Source of the DNA: Bradyrhizobium diazoefficiens
GTDB taxonomy: Bacteria > Pseudomonadota > Alphaproteobacteria > Rhizobiales > Xanthobacteraceae
Assembly (NCBI RefSeq): GCF_016612535.1
Contig: NZ_JAENXS010000002.1
Location: 2,666,001 to 2,730,000, forward strand
DNA length: 64,000 nucleotides
Reading direction: 5' to 3'
The notes under the pieces are model-generated. The model was not told where the DNA came from and made no database searches. It was given only the letters and a program-made list of their open reading frames with translations. A program made the translations under genes and the position numbers. Numbering within the stretch: position 1 is the stretch's first letter; the number at the start of each line of letters is the position of its first letter. Of the stretch, positions 46,461 to 56,393 are shown piece by piece.

Positions 46461-49193
46461 ATGCGGCGCGCTTCCACTCTCCTGATTGCCGTCTTGCTCC
46501 CACTGATGACGACGGGCTGTGGACGTCCGGAATCCAAGGCCGAAACGCCAAAGGACCTCGTTACCACAGGCGAAGAAGCGCGTCAGCACAACCAGTTTGA
46601 CGTTGCTGAAAAGAACTTCCGGACGGCGCTCCGCCAGAACCCCTCTCAGCCGGAGGCCATCCGCGGCTTGGCGTTGCTCTACAGTGAACAGGGCCAGTGG
46701 CCAGTCGCGATCCCCTTCCTGAAGCAAGCCGCCGAACTGAAGCCGGACGATGCCGAGATTCAAATCAAGCTGGGTTTGGCCGACCTCCTGACCCGGGACT
46801 TCAAATTGGCGCGAGAGATAGCTGTAAAGGCACTCGACCTGGCACCGCAGCAGGAGGAGGCCGCAATCCTTCTTGCCGATAGCGGTGACACAACCAATGC
46901 CGTTGACGAGATACGTGGCATCTTGGACGAGCTGGTTAAGAAGAATGGAGATCAGGCGGGCTACCATATAGCCCAAGGCGTGCTTGAGGCTCGCCAAAAT
47001 AACGATACCGCCGCCGAGCAGAAATTCCAGGAAGCGCTCCGCCTTGATCCGAAATCCGCCGGCGCGCTCACTGCCATGGCAACGCTTCACTGGAAGCGGA
47101 AGGACCTCAAGGCCGCCGATACCGCCTACCGGACAGCAGCTGAACTCGAGCCTCCCCGGCTTGCAGCAACAATCCGCTATGCTGACTTCCTGATTGCAAC
47201 GGACAATGTGGATCGTGCGCGCGAAGTCCTGCAAAAGCTCAATGAAAAGTTCCCGTCCTATCTGCCACCGCGCGTGATGCTTATGAAGATCGCGTGCTCG
47301 GCCAAGCAGGACGAGGCCTGTGTCAGCCGGGTCCAAAACGTCCTGTCTCAGGATCCCATCAATTTCGACGCATTGTTGATCAGCGGAAATATCAGCCTGG
47401 ATAAGAACGATCCGACCGCCGCGATCCGCTCCTTCGACCAGGCCCTCAAGCTCAGCGGCCAAAGCCCCCAGCTTTTGTACAGCCTCTCGCGTGCTTACCT
47501 GATGGTGGCGCGCACCCTGGATCCGGTGAATGCTCGCAAGTACATTGACAGCGCTGAAGGCTTCCTGACCTCGGCTCTTCAGCTTGCCCCAACCTTCGAT
47601 CAGGCCGCCTTGCTTCTGGCGGATTTGAAAATTCGCAAGGGCAGCGGTGCCTCCGCCGTCGATCTCCTCAACCCCGTCGTCGCTCGGCATCCTGAAACCG
47701 AAGAGGCGTACAATTTGCTGGCCGCAGCGTACTTGTCGCAGCAAAACGCCGATGGCGCGCTGGAGGTCTATCAACGCATGGCCGGGCTCTTTCCGAAAGA
47801 CCCTCTTCCCTATCAGGCGATGGGGACCGTCTATCTCAGCAAAGGAAAGCCAGACGAGGCTCGCCAAAACTTTGAGAAAAGTCTGTCTCTCTCGCCAGAT
47901 TTTGGGCCGGCAACGGAAGCGCTGGTCAACCTAGACGCACAATCCGGCAATTTCGATGCAGCTTTGGCTCGCGTAAAGCAGCAACTCGAGAAGCACTCAA
48001 CTGAGGCGCAGTGGTGGGGGCTATCCGGGAAAATAAAACTCGAAAAGCGTGACTACGACGGCGCTGAACAGGATCTCACCAAGGCTCTCGAAATCAATCC
48101 TGATCTGGAATTGGCGCAACTTCTTCTTGGGCGGGCTTATGTCGCGGCAAAGAAGCCGGAGATGGCGATTAAGAAGCTCACCGAAATCACCAACCGAAAA
48201 AAGACAGTGGCGCCGCTCCTCCTCCTGGCCAACCTGCAGGAGCAGCAAAACAATATTCAAGCCGCACGAAACGCCTATGAGGCTGCGCTCGCGTTAGCGC
48301 CGAACAACCCGATGGCGCTGAACAATCTCGCCGTCATCTATTCTGATCAAGGTAATATCGAGAAGGCATCTGAACTAGCGAAGAAGGCTCAAGAGACCGT
48401 GCCGAGCGATTCAAGGATCGCTGATACGCTGGGCTGGATCTTGTTCAAGAAGCATCAGTATCGGGAGGCGCTTGCGCTCCTGCGGGACAGCGCGTCCAAG
48501 AACCCGAACGACGCAGATATCCAGTTCCACTACGGAATGGCGGCCTACGTCACCGGCGACGAGAGCGCAGCCGCATCAGCTCTCGGGAAAGTCGCGCAAT
48601 CCTCCGCCGTCACACCTTCCAAATCAGAAAGTCAGCGTCGCGTCGACTTCTTGGCACAGGGGAGCGGCGGAGCCGGACCGGATGAATCTAAGGTCAAGGA
48701 CTTCCTCAACGATTATCCCGACGACCCCGTTGCGCTTCAGCGACTGAGCGAAATTGCTGTGAAGCGGTCCGACGTTGACGGCGCCATCCAGGGATACGAG
48801 AAACTTCTTTCAATTTATCCTGAGTTCGCACCCGCTACGCGAGAGCTGACTCTGCTGTATGCTCGCAAGACAGGTAACAATCCGAAGGCCTTGGAAGTGG
48901 CCTTGAGAGCAAGGCAGAGTTTCCCGAGTGATCCCGAGGTCGCACGGGCGGTTGCCATCCTTCAATTCAGGTCCGAAAACTATCCTCGCGCGGTCGAGCT
49001 CTTGAAGGAAGTCGTCAGCAAGCGCCCTGATGACGCAACTGCGTATTATTTCCTCGGGAAGAGCTACCACGAGCTCAAAGACCGGCCGCAATGCAAATCT
49101 GCTCTCGAGCGATCCATTGCTCTCAACGTCGAGGCACAATTCGTAGAATCCGCAAAATCCGGGCTTGCCGATTGCACGGAGCCGTCACAATAG
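46461..49193 (+). CDS. prsT: TPR-repeat lipoprotein of exosortase/PEP-CTERM loci (PrsT-like)
   Basis: About 910 residues from the ATG at 46461, which has GAGGG upstream; a longer frame begins with GTG. The N-terminus is a lipoprotein signal ending in LLPLMTTGC. The rest is built of roughly twenty TPR-like 34-residue repeats (for example AEKNFRTALRQNPSQPEA, NNLAVIYSDQGNIEKASELA, GWILFKKHQYREALALL). Length, lipobox and setting match the PEP-CTERM system TPR lipoprotein PrsT family. It probably serves as an assembly scaffold in the periplasm. It is divergent from the exosortase gene. Confidence 0.87.
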   Translation: MRRASTLLIAVLLPLMTTGCGRPESKAETPKDLVTTGEEARQHNQFDVAEKNFRTALRQNPSQPEAIRGLALLYSEQGQWPVAIPFLKQAAELKPDDAEIQIKLGLADLLTRDFKLAREIAVKALDLAPQQEEAAILLADSGDTTNAVDEIRGILDELVKKNGDQAGYHIAQGVLEARQNNDTAAEQKFQEALRLDPKSAGALTAMATLHWKRKDLKAADTAYRTAAELEPPRLAATIRYADFLIATDNVDRAREVLQKLNEKFPSYLPPRVMLMKIACSAKQDEACVSRVQNVLSQDPINFDALLISGNISLDKNDPTAAIRSFDQALKLSGQSPQLLYSLSRAYLMVARTLDPVNARKYIDSAEGFLTSALQLAPTFDQAALLLADLKIRKGSGASAVDLLNPVVARHPETEEAYNLLAAAYLSQQNADGALEVYQRMAGLFPKDPLPYQAMGTVYLSKGKPDEARQNFEKSLSLSPDFGPATEALVNLDAQSGNFDAALARVKQQLEKHSTEAQWWGLSGKIKLEKRDYDGAEQDLTKALEINPDLELAQLLLGRAYVAAKKPEMAIKKLTEITNRKKTVAPLLLLANLQEQQNNIQAARNAYEAALALAPNNPMALNNLAVIYSDQGNIEKASELAKKAQETVPSDSRIADTLGWILFKKHQYREALALLRDSASKNPNDADIQFHYGMAAYVTGDESAAASALGKVAQSSAVTPSKSESQRRVDFLAQGSGGAGPDESKVKDFLNDYPDDPVALQRLSEIAVKRSDVDGAIQGYEKLLSIYPEFAPATRELTLLYARKTGNNPKALEVALRARQSFPSDPEVARAVAILQFRSENYPRAVELLKEVVSKRPDDATAYYFLGKSYHELKDRPQCKSALERSIALNVEAQFVESAKSGLADCTEPSQ

Positions 49194-49296
49194 CGCGGTC
49201 TTCGCGGTGCATGTTCGGTCGCTTGCTTCCTTCAGAGCTCCCAGGCGAGCGGCTGAACCATGATTACAAAAGGATCTGCGCGCACCAGGGTGCGCC

Positions 49297-50070
49297 TTAC
49301 CGGGAGGTTTCGATCTCCAGAATCTCGCGGGGGCCGCCGGGCTGTGCGTCATCGAAAACGCCAATAGCCAGACGTCCGGTTTTCCAGGCCATGCAGTCGA
49401 GGTTGGTCCGGCCAGCGGTCAGAACGGGTCCTGAGGGTTGCGCGTCATGTCCGTGCACAACGTGACGCTGGCCATGGCCTTGCTCGAAATGGGGCTGGTA
49501 GCGTTTCCACAGTAGAGTGCGCTCTGACTGCGCTTCCAGCGGTTGATCGGGGTCCACTCCGGCGTGCACGAAGACTCGATACTGATCCACGTGGATCCGA
49601 AGCAGTTGCGCAATGAACTGCAAGTGAACCGGAGGCAACCGTCTCAGGTCTGTCGGGTTTGCCGGGTCGAGGCCATACGAAGTGAGCGTCTGAGCGCCGC
49701 CGTTCTGCATCCACCATTGATGCTTCGCTTGGCCGAGACAGGCTGCCAGCATCATCACCTCGTGATTGCCCTTCAGGACAATCAGGCGGGGATGGCGATC
49801 CAGCCAGTTCATGATGAACTCAAGTACTTCTGCGCTCTGTGGACCGCGGTCGACGTAGTCCCCTAGCGTGACAATTTTTGCTTGCCGCCCCCTCGAATGG
49901 TCGATGATACGACCCACGGCCAGTTTGAGCAGATCTGCGCGGCCGTGGATATCCGGGATCGCGTATGTAAGTTCAACACCAGCCACTGCAGCACCGCACC
50001 TGATCAAACGTGGCCCGAACCGCAGCAGACCGAACAAGGCGCTCGATCGCAGTTCCACGAGGACCACCAA
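49297..50070 (-). CDS. Metallophosphoesterase (PP1-like serine/threonine phosphatase family)
   Basis: A 257-residue protein. Metal-binding motifs of the calcineurin-like family are PDIHGRADLLK (GDxHG-like), VTLGDYVDRGPQSAEV, LIVLKGNHEVMML, VFVHAGVDPDQP and VVHGHDAQ. The ORF starts GTG at 50070; since the fold begins only at residue 33, a start at 49986 (GTG) is also possible. It may dephosphorylate proteins or small molecules, and the neighbouring kinase-type Wzc makes a link conceivable but unproved. Confidence 0.85.
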   Translation of the reverse strand: MVVLVELRSSALFGLLRFGPRLIRCGAAVAGVELTYAIPDIHGRADLLKLAVGRIIDHSRGRQAKIVTLGDYVDRGPQSAEVLEFIMNWLDRHPRLIVLKGNHEVMMLAACLGQAKHQWWMQNGGAQTLTSYGLDPANPTDLRRLPPVHLQFIAQLLRIHVDQYRVFVHAGVDPDQPLEAQSERTLLWKRYQPHFEQGHGQRHVVHGHDAQPSGPVLTAGRTNLDCMAWKTGRLAIGVFDDAQPGGPREILEIETSR

Positions 50071-50337
50071 TCAAAGGCCTATAACATCCGCTTGCGGGGT
50101 AACAGACCTAGTCCAGCCGAGGAGATCAAATTCCAAGCCGAATATTAATTTCTGAACAGCTGTGGCATATTGGGAGGGGCGCGAGATTAACCCAACCGAT
50201 CGAGAGTTCCGATCTCCTCCCAAGGAGACCATTCCAATCTATTTCAATATTGCTTTGAGATGAAGTATGAGTGAGAGGGTCGACCTTTCACGTTATGCAC
50301 CATACAAGACCAATTCTCTATCGGATGTGTATTAAAC

Positions 50338-51417
50338 ATGCATACGGCTTCTAAACGTGTTGCGCTGATCACCGGAGTTACGGGACAGGACGGCGCCTAT
50401 CTGGCTGAGTATCTCCTAGGGCTTGGTTATACGGTCCATGGAGTGAAGCGGCGCTCGTCGTCGTTCAATACGGCAAGAGTCGACCATCTGTATCGGGATC
50501 CGCACGACAAAGACGTGCCGTTCCTGATGCACTATGGGGATATGACGGATTCGACGAACCTGATCCGCCTTATGCAACAGATCCGACCGACGGAGATCTA
50601 TAACCTCGCTGCTCAGAGCCATGTCGGCGTGAGTTTCGAGAGCCCGGAATACACGGCCAATTCCGACGCGGTGGGAGTGCTCCGTATCTTGGAGGCTATC
50701 CGCATTCTCGGAATGGAAAAAGCGACGCGCTTCTATCAAGCGTCGACATCCGAGCTATTTGGACTCGTGCAGGAAATTCCTCAAAGAGAGACTACTCCGT
50801 TCTATCCGCGTTCCCCCTACGGGGTCGCCAAACTTTACGGTTATTGGATCACGGTGAATTACCGCGAAGCTTACGGTATGTTCGCCTGCAATGGCATTCT
50901 GTTCAATCATGAAAGCCCCCTTCGCGGAGAGACGTTCGTCACGCGCAAGATCACTCGCGCTGTAGCGAGGATCGAGGTCGGCTTGGAAGATACGCTCTAT
51001 CTCGGAAACCTCGATGCACAGCGCGATTGGGGGCACGCGAAGGATTACGTGGAGGGCATGCACCTCATTCTGCAAGGAGACCGACCTGACGACTTTGTTC
51101 TTGCGACCGGCGAAATGCACTCCGTACGAGAATTCGTCGCTGCTTCGTTTGCGGAAGTGGAACGCCGGATCGAATGGCAAGGAAAGGGAATCGACGAGGT
51201 CGGCATCGACGGGAAAACGGGCAAGGTCCTCGTGAAGGTCGATCCGACTTATTTCCGACCGACGGAAGTAGAGCTCCTCATTGGCGATCCTTCCAAAGCA
51301 CGGCAGATCCTTGGATGGAATCCGAGGAGAAAATTTACCGAATTGGTCTCCGAAATGGTCGCCAGCGATCTCGTCGCGGCGAAGCGGGAGGCCGCCAATG
51401 GCCGGAACCTCGTTTGA
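50338..51417 (+). CDS. gmd: GDP-mannose 4,6-dehydratase
   Basis: A 359-residue extended short-chain dehydrogenase, normal length. NAD(P)-binding [19 protein letters not shown] is followed by [43 protein letters not shown] and the catalytic [16 protein letters not shown] (YxxxK). The segment [20 protein letters not shown] is diagnostic for Gmd. It converts GDP-mannose to GDP-4-keto-6-deoxymannose. Its last 20 nt overlap the next gene, fcl, which uses its product. Confidence 0.97.
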   Translation: MHTASKRVALITGVTGQDGAYLAEYLLGLGYTVHGVKRRSSSFNTARVDHLYRDPHDKDVPFLMHYGDMTDSTNLIRLMQQIRPTEIYNLAAQSHVGVSFESPEYTANSDAVGVLRILEAIRILGMEKATRFYQASTSELFGLVQEIPQRETTPFYPRSPYGVAKLYGYWITVNYREAYGMFACNGILFNHESPLRGETFVTRKITRAVARIEVGLEDTLYLGNLDAQRDWGHAKDYVEGMHLILQGDRPDDFVLATGEMHSVREFVAASFAEVERRIEWQGKGIDEVGIDGKTGKVLVKVDPTYFRPTEVELLIGDPSKARQILGWNPRRKFTELVSEMVASDLVAAKREAANGRNLV

Positions 51418-52354
51418 ACTAACGGGCAAGTCGGTTTTTGTCGCCGGCCATCGCGGTATGGTCGGGTCTGCACTCGTCCGCCGCTTGGCGCCCGAAGGAA
51501 TTCAACTCCTGACGCCAACACGAAGCGAACTAGACCTCCGCAACCAAGCTGACGTACTCGCATGGTTTTCTGCCAATCGTCCGCATGTCGTCTTCTTGGC
51601 CGCGGCGAAAGTGGGCGGGATCGTAGCCAACAATACGCTCCGGGCAGAATTTCTGTACGATAATTTGGTGATCATGAGCAACGTCGTCCACGCCGCTCAC
51701 GTGAATGGTGTTGAGAAGCTGATGTTTTTAGGGTCCTCCTGCATTTACCCGAGGTTGGCTCCTCAACCGATCCAGGAAAGCGCGATCCTGACAGGCCCCC
51801 TGGAGCCCACAAATGAACCTTATGCGATCGCAAAGATCGCGGGCATCAAGATGGTCGAGGCTTATCGCCATCAGTACGGCTCCGACTTCATCAACGTGAT
51901 GCCGACCAACCTTTACGGACCTGGAGACAACTACCATCCCGAATACAGCCATGTCGTGGCGGCCCTGATCCGCCGTTTTCATGAGGCCAAGCTCTCGGGC
52001 GCTGACGAGGTCGTGGTGTGGGGCACTGGGAGGCCGCGGCGGGAGTTCCTCTATGTTGACGACCTTGCAGATGCATGCATCCACATCATGAAGATATATT
52101 CTGGTCCGGATCTGATCAACATCGGCACCGGGCAAGATATCACGATCGACGAGTTTGCCCGGCTGACCGCGAAGGTGGTGGGCTATCGTGGGCAGATCAT
52201 CTTCGATGCGACGCGTCCAGATGGCACTCCGCGCAAACTTCTGGACGTCACGCGCTTGGAGAAGCTCGGTTGGCGTGCTCGAACTTCGCTGACGCATGGC
52301 ATTCGCCTGGCGTATCATGCGTTCCAGGAGGAGACAGCGGCCAGGGCGAGTTGA
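51398..52354 (+). CDS. fcl: GDP-L-fucose synthase
   Basis: About 318 residues from the ATG at 51398 with GGGAGG upstream; an in-frame start at 51281 lies within gmd. Motifs are [49 protein letters not shown] and the catalytic [16 protein letters not shown] (YxxxK). It epimerises and reduces the Gmd product to GDP-fucose in the cytoplasm. Overlap with gmd makes the pair an operon. GDP-fucose would feed the glycosyltransferases of the EPS. Confidence 0.96.
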   Translation: MAGTSFELTGKSVFVAGHRGMVGSALVRRLAPEGIQLLTPTRSELDLRNQADVLAWFSANRPHVVFLAAAKVGGIVANNTLRAEFLYDNLVIMSNVVHAAHVNGVEKLMFLGSSCIYPRLAPQPIQESAILTGPLEPTNEPYAIAKIAGIKMVEAYRHQYGSDFINVMPTNLYGPGDNYHPEYSHVVAALIRRFHEAKLSGADEVVVWGTGRPRREFLYVDDLADACIHIMKIYSGPDLINIGTGQDITIDEFARLTAKVVGYRGQIIFDATRPDGTPRKLLDVTRLEKLGWRARTSLTHGIRLAYHAFQEETAARAS

Positions 52355-52481
52355 GCTGCTGGCGACGCTCCGCGCGCCGGCCGCTCCTCCGAGCCCTTGA
52401 CCACGCGGCACGATCATCGTTTTGAATATCATTAGCCAGGATGGCCCACCATGACGCTCCAGTCGCGAAACTAGCCGGCGC

Positions 52482-53177
52482 ATGCGGTCGTCCAGGATAA
52501 CAGAGCTCTTTGCAGTCCTATTAAGCCTTACAGCGGGCTATGGCTCTGCAACGGCGCAAATGGCGGAAGATACGCTTCCTCCGTTTGCGATCAACATCTA
52601 CCGCACGCCGAAGCAGGATTGGCCGGGCTACGGCATCTATCTTGGCGGAGGTTATTTCTTGACTGCCGCACACGTTGCGGGCGAAGCACGGTTGACGAAG
52701 CCGCGCGTCGTGATCGAAGGTCGGGAATACCCAACTACGATGGTCAAGGAAGGCACGTTCGAGGGGACGGATCTTAGCCTTCTTTCTGTCGATGAAGTTT
52801 TCCTGCCGATGCGATTGTCCCTGCGCAGAATGCGGTTGTGCGGGGCCGTTCCGGCGCCAGGGGAAGACGTCGTGACACTCGTCCCGGGGAAAATCGAACA
52901 TTCGCGCATTTTTCCTCCGCGGATGATCCCCAACTCGGCGCGCCGCTTCAGCACGGCCATTGCGGACGTCGCTCAAACCGGGAATTCCGGCGCAGGGGTG
53001 TTCGATCTCCGGCGTCACTGCTTGGTCGGGGTCATGAGCCGTAAGATCTCTGAAGTTCAACGGGAAGGGCTTACCGGCAGGAAGAGCAGGGACATTGCGA
53101 AATATTTCGTTCCTGCACCGCAAATCGCGGCCTTTCTGCCTCCTGGCGTTTTGAGCGGCCCCGATCGAGAGCGGTAA
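52482..53177 (+). CDS. Secreted trypsin-like serine protease
   Basis: A 231-residue protein with a signal peptide (LFAVLLSLTAGYGSATAQ). The catalytic triad of S1 peptidases is visible: His in FLTAAHVAGEAR, Asp in FEGTDLSLLSVDE and Ser in VAQTGNSGAGVFDL. No PDZ or membrane anchor follows. It would act in the periplasm or outside, possibly on EPS-associated proteins (inference). It lies downstream of fcl, 127 nt apart. Confidence 0.85.
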   Translation: MRSSRITELFAVLLSLTAGYGSATAQMAEDTLPPFAINIYRTPKQDWPGYGIYLGGGYFLTAAHVAGEARLTKPRVVIEGREYPTTMVKEGTFEGTDLSLLSVDEVFLPMRLSLRRMRLCGAVPAPGEDVVTLVPGKIEHSRIFPPRMIPNSARRFSTAIADVAQTGNSGAGVFDLRRHCLVGVMSRKISEVQREGLTGRKSRDIAKYFVPAPQIAAFLPPGVLSGPDRER

Positions 53178-53352
53178 AACCACACCTCCGAAAGATATCA
53201 GCGGCCACTACGCGATCTCCCCGCCAGAGGCAGGGCCACGAAAAGCCCGGCACATTCATTGCAGGAAGCTATACAATTGCATTCACTCGACTGTGAGCGA
53301 ACCTGGGGAAGCTTTCTCGGCACCAACTATCATAGACGGCGAGGACAGATCC

Positions 53353-53529
53353 ATGCAGTGCTCAAAGCCAGTCAAGACGAGTCTTGGGCCCTCTCCCGAC
53401 TTCACACGGGAAAGTCTAGATGTTGCTTACGCTCAGGTCATGAGGCTGCGGCAGGAGATCGTCGAAGCCCAAGCTGTATTGAAACCGGAGGCGATCAGCC
53501 AATCCGCACCGAAAGAACTCCGGACCTGA
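53353..53529 (+). CDS. Small coiled-coil protein, member of a related trio
   Basis: 58 residues from the ATG at 53353 (MQCSKPVKTSL) with GAGGACA upstream. The core VAYAQVMRLRQEIVEAQA resembles the cores of the two other small proteins at 54716 and 55124 (pattern A-E/Q-V-x-x-L-R-x-x-I/V). It is charged and helical, and probably a coiled coil. Function is unknown. Confidence 0.6.
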   Translation: MQCSKPVKTSLGPSPDFTRESLDVAYAQVMRLRQEIVEAQAVLKPEAISQSAPKELRT

Positions 53530-53610
53530 AGCAGCGGCGCGCAGAGGCTTCTTTTCTAGGCGCCGAGCACGAAGTCAATGCGAAGTCTTCCCTATCGGGG
53601 GCCGCAAATA

Positions 53611-54099
53611 TTAGCCTGACCCGTTGGCCCATGATGCCCGCGTGGAGCGTGCGTCCGAACTTGCCTTCTTTACGTTTTTCCCACTCGGCCCCAACGAATA
53701 GACATTGTACTCGCCTTGGTCAGTGACCGCGTATTGATACGGCCGCCCCCAAGGGTCCAGCAGGGTCTTGGCATTCTTCAAATACGGACCATTCCAACGG
53801 GGCGCTTCCGGAGGTGCCTCGACCAATGCCCTCAAGCCGACGCTAACGCTCGGATATGTGCCATTTTCCATGTAGTACATTTCGAGGGCGGTGTTGATAT
53901 TCTCGATCTGCAATTGAGCAGACTGAACTTTCGCCTTTCCGAAATAGCCCATCAACTGCGGCGTCGCGACGGCCGTGAGGATGGCGATGACCCCCATAAC
54001 CACCAAGAGTTCGAGCAGGGTGTATCCCGCATCTGCGCGGCCCCGCCTGATCGCCGCCCTTCCAGTCAGCGCCTGCCCACTCCACACGATCTCCAACAC
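53611..54099 (-). CDS. gspG: Type II secretion major pseudopilin GspG
   Basis: A 162-residue protein. A 25-residue basic leader ends at Gly, then the mature helix begins YTLLELLVVMGVIAILTAV with the conserved Glu5. Later MENGTYPSVSVGLRALVEAP, RWNGPYLKNAKTLLDPWGRP and YNVYSLGPSG are typical GspG surface-loop sequences. It assembles the T2SS pseudopilus after processing by the prepilin peptidase (55761). Start GTG at 54099 has GGAGG upstream. It is about 1.7 kb from the rest of the gsp operon. Confidence 0.95.
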   Translation of the reverse strand: MLEIVWSGQALTGRAAIRRGRADAGYTLLELLVVMGVIAILTAVATPQLMGYFGKAKVQSAQLQIENINTALEMYYMENGTYPSVSVGLRALVEAPPEAPRWNGPYLKNAKTLLDPWGRPYQYAVTDQGEYNVYSLGPSGKNVKKASSDARSTRASWANGSG

Positions 54100-54715
54100 G
54101 GTCCCACCTCCGGAATTTGTCTGCTGTTCATTTCGGACCGATCCTGATGCGAAGTTGTCTCCAAAGACTTGACGTCCTCAAGCAGACGAAAAATCGGAGT
54201 CAATTTCGCGTAACTCTATCAGCTAAAATCCCATTCAAGGCTCGGCTTCCAAACGTTTGTTTAGGGCCGGTAGTCCTATTCAAGCTCTAGCCGAGAGTGC
54301 TGTCCTCTGGATGTGGCTTTCAACGTTGATACGCGCTCGATCATCCTCACGACGGCGCTGGCGCGACCCTCGTGCTGCGTGTTGCCAAACAGGATCGTCG
54401 CCTTCGCGACCTTGCTCAATCCGCGATATCTTGGTCGCAGTTGTGCCAGAGTACAGTCGCGCCCTCGCACATCCTCTTCAAATAGATGCAACGCGCGGCA
54501 GTTAACCTCAATGTCGATGTCAAGCTTAACCGCACGTTTGTGTTGTAGTTGGCGGGCCCTTCAATAAGTTCCCCGATGATAATACGCGGCCCAGCGCCGA
54601 CCACCCGAGTCTTCCGACATTGCCATGAACAGCAACGCGGAAACGAGCGTGGTCGCACGCGTCTCTTTATGGAATTAGACCCATACCCGGCCGCACGTAA
54701 AAAGGATGTTTTCAA
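54100..54715. other. Intergenic region, no supported gene
   Basis: Several short frames are present on both strands, including a minus-strand one (54276-54491) that looks protein-like but starts with TTG, lacks family matches and has no clear ribosome site. I see no RNA gene or repeat. It precedes the small coiled-coil gene at 54716. Confidence 0.4.
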
Positions 54716-54925
54716 ATGGCAGCGGCAAAGAAACGGCCGAAGAGAAAGCCAAGCGGTCTCACGCAGCATAACAGTTCGCTGCAGGCTCTGATCGCGGAGG
54801 TGATTTCGCTCCGCGAAAGGGTCGCAAAGGCCGAACTCATAGCTCTCAATCGCAAGACACAGAAAGCTATGTCCACAGAGGCAGCAGCCGCCCGCCGGCC
54901 GAAGATTAGCTCCCGAACGAATTGA
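54716..54925 (+). CDS. Small coiled-coil protein, member of a related trio
   Basis: 69 residues. A basic N-terminus (AKKRPKRKPSGLTQ) is followed by the helix LQALIAEVISLRERVAKAEL, which resembles the cores at 53353 and 55124. AAGGAT lies about 9 nt upstream of the ATG. Possibly nucleic-acid binding because of the basic leader (inference). Confidence 0.6.
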   Translation: MAAAKKRPKRKPSGLTQHNSSLQALIAEVISLRERVAKAELIALNRKTQKAMSTEAAAARRPKISSRTN

Positions 54926-55123
54926 CAAGCTCCGCCGTACCCCCGCGCTTGGCGACCGCAAGTGAACGCGTAAGGCGGGTTTCAATAAGGGAACAAGAGT
55001 TCCATATCGGCATTTTCCCTCACCCGAGCGCAACTGAATTGTAAACTTCATCGAGAGCACTTAGGCTAGCTCTCGATTTCCACGATCCTTGTTGACCAAT
55101 ACAAATTTTCAGGAGAACTAGAG

Positions 55124-55285
55124 GTGAAACTTCGGCGACAGAATTCTGCTCGTTGCTGCCGTCAATCCACGCGAAAGTCTTTAGAAGCGCGCTACGCCGA
55201 AGTCCTGAGGTTGCGGGAAGCGATTGATCGGACCCAGGCAAAGCTCGTCCGAATGACCGAAGCCGGCCGACGTACAGCAAAGTAA
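55124..55285 (+). CDS. Small coiled-coil protein, member of a related trio
   Basis: 53 residues beginning with GTG; AGGAG lies about 9 nt upstream. After a basic, Cys-containing leader (RRQNSARCCRQSTRKS) comes the helix ARYAEVLRLREAIDRTQAKL. This is close to the cores of the genes at 53353 and 54716. It is shorter than most gene finders accept. Function is unknown. Confidence 0.55.
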   Translation: MKLRRQNSARCCRQSTRKSLEARYAEVLRLREAIDRTQAKLVRMTEAGRRTAK

Positions 55286-55301
55286 GCGTTCGCCTGATAG
55301 C

Positions 55302-55616
55302 TCAATCGCATCGGCGGATTGTGCGCCATCGTACACCAAGGCTGGCCCGCGCCGGCCTTCGTAAGTCATAGCACGTCCAGCCAATGGCCCATCGGCCGTA
55401 AATCGCATATTCGCCGTATCCGAACGGGTAGTCATATCCATCATCCAAAGGATTGGCCGTGAATGCATCGTGCACGGCAGCAGCGGGCCAAGGATGGCGG
55501 AACGCCGAACCGACTGCAACAGCGCCCGGGCCATAGTAGAGCGGCAGCTGCGCCCTTGCGGGGAAGGAGCAGAACAGGCCAGCCGCGACAATCGCTAGCG
55601 AGGAAGCCAATCGCAT
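55302..55616 (-). CDS. Small secreted protein
   Basis: 104 residues from the ATG at 55616 (MRLASSLAIVAAGLFCSF), a signal peptide ending at ARAQ. An AGGAT-like site is upstream. The mature part is Tyr/Gly/Pro-rich (YDYPFGYGEYAIYGRWAIGW) with a late Cys pair. It is similar in style to the protein at 8813. Family unknown. Confidence 0.65.
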   Translation of the reverse strand: MRLASSLAIVAAGLFCSFPARAQLPLYYGPGAVAVGSAFRHPWPAAAVHDAFTANPLDDGYDYPFGYGEYAIYGRWAIGWTCYDLRRPARASLGVRWRTIRRCD

Positions 55617-55760
55617 GGTGAAAATCCTGTCCAATAGACAGCGCTTGGGCCAAGGGAGATCGCTCGTTCTACCTCGCCGGCTTGCCGCCATACAGCAGAG
55701 TTGGTGCCGCTGGTTAATTGTAACTGGTCATCCAAACGTAAATTGGAAGAATGAGCGCGG

Positions 55761-56393
55761 CTAGACGCTTCCGAAGCTCCAAAGCTTGTCGAAATTCCAG
55801 GTCAGCCAGATGCCGGCCGCGAGATGTGGGCCAAACGGAATGGCCGGCCGTCCGCCCACCTCGTATCGTTCGGCATTGAAGAGCAGGATGGCCGCAAGCG
55901 CCGACCCAACCGCAATCAGAACTGCTTCAGGTAAGGCTGCGAAACCAATCCAAAGGCTCGCGGCACTGATGAATTTCACGTCACCAAACCCAAACCCGTC
56001 GTATCCGCGCAACAGGCGGAAGGTGCTTCGAAATGCGGCAACTGCAACAAAGACGGCAGCCGCTTCGAAGACACCGATATACACTGCGGCGCCATGCACG
56101 AACGCATAATCCGCCACTCCGCCGGCGGCGAGAGCCAGGTTGACGCTGTCCGGAATGATCCCGAAACGCGCGTCGATCGCACAGACCGCCATCAAGATCG
56201 CAAGCAAATAAAGTCCGGAACACAGTGCTTCCGGTTCAACCGCCCCCGAAGCTAGACTCGCACCGAGCCAAATCGAACCGCCCACCAGAGACCATGCGAC
56301 GAGAGCGTCCTGCCGCCGTGCTCGACGGAATGTCAGCCCATCCGCAAGGAAACGGCCAATGCGCCTGGCGATCTTGGGTAAGGCGCGGTTCAC
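55761..56393 (-). CDS. Prepilin peptidase (A24 family, GspO/PulO type without methylase domain)
   Basis: A 210-residue membrane protein with about six helices. Catalytic aspartates are in AVCAIDARFGIIPD and GYDGFGFGDVKFIS (FGxGDxK). The N-terminal cysteine-rich methyltransferase domain of classic GspO is absent, so it resembles the short CpaA-like group. It cleaves leader peptides of pseudopilins. It is the last gene of the gsp operon, overlapping the GspN/C-like gene by 4 nt. Confidence 0.9.
   Translation of the reverse strand: MNRALPKIARRIGRFLADGLTFRRARRQDALVAWSLVGGSIWLGASLASGAVEPEALCSGLYLLAILMAVCAIDARFGIIPDSVNLALAAGGVADYAFVHGAAVYIGVFEAAAVFVAVAAFRSTFRLLRGYDGFGFGDVKFISAASLWIGFAALPEAVLIAVGSALAAILLFNAERYEVGGRPAIPFGPHLAAGIWLTWNFDKLWSFGSV

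Noticed and set aside
54276..54491. Minus-strand frame of 71 codons with protein-like composition
   Set aside because: TTG start without ribosome site and no recognised motif; the reading does not continue cleanly upstream.
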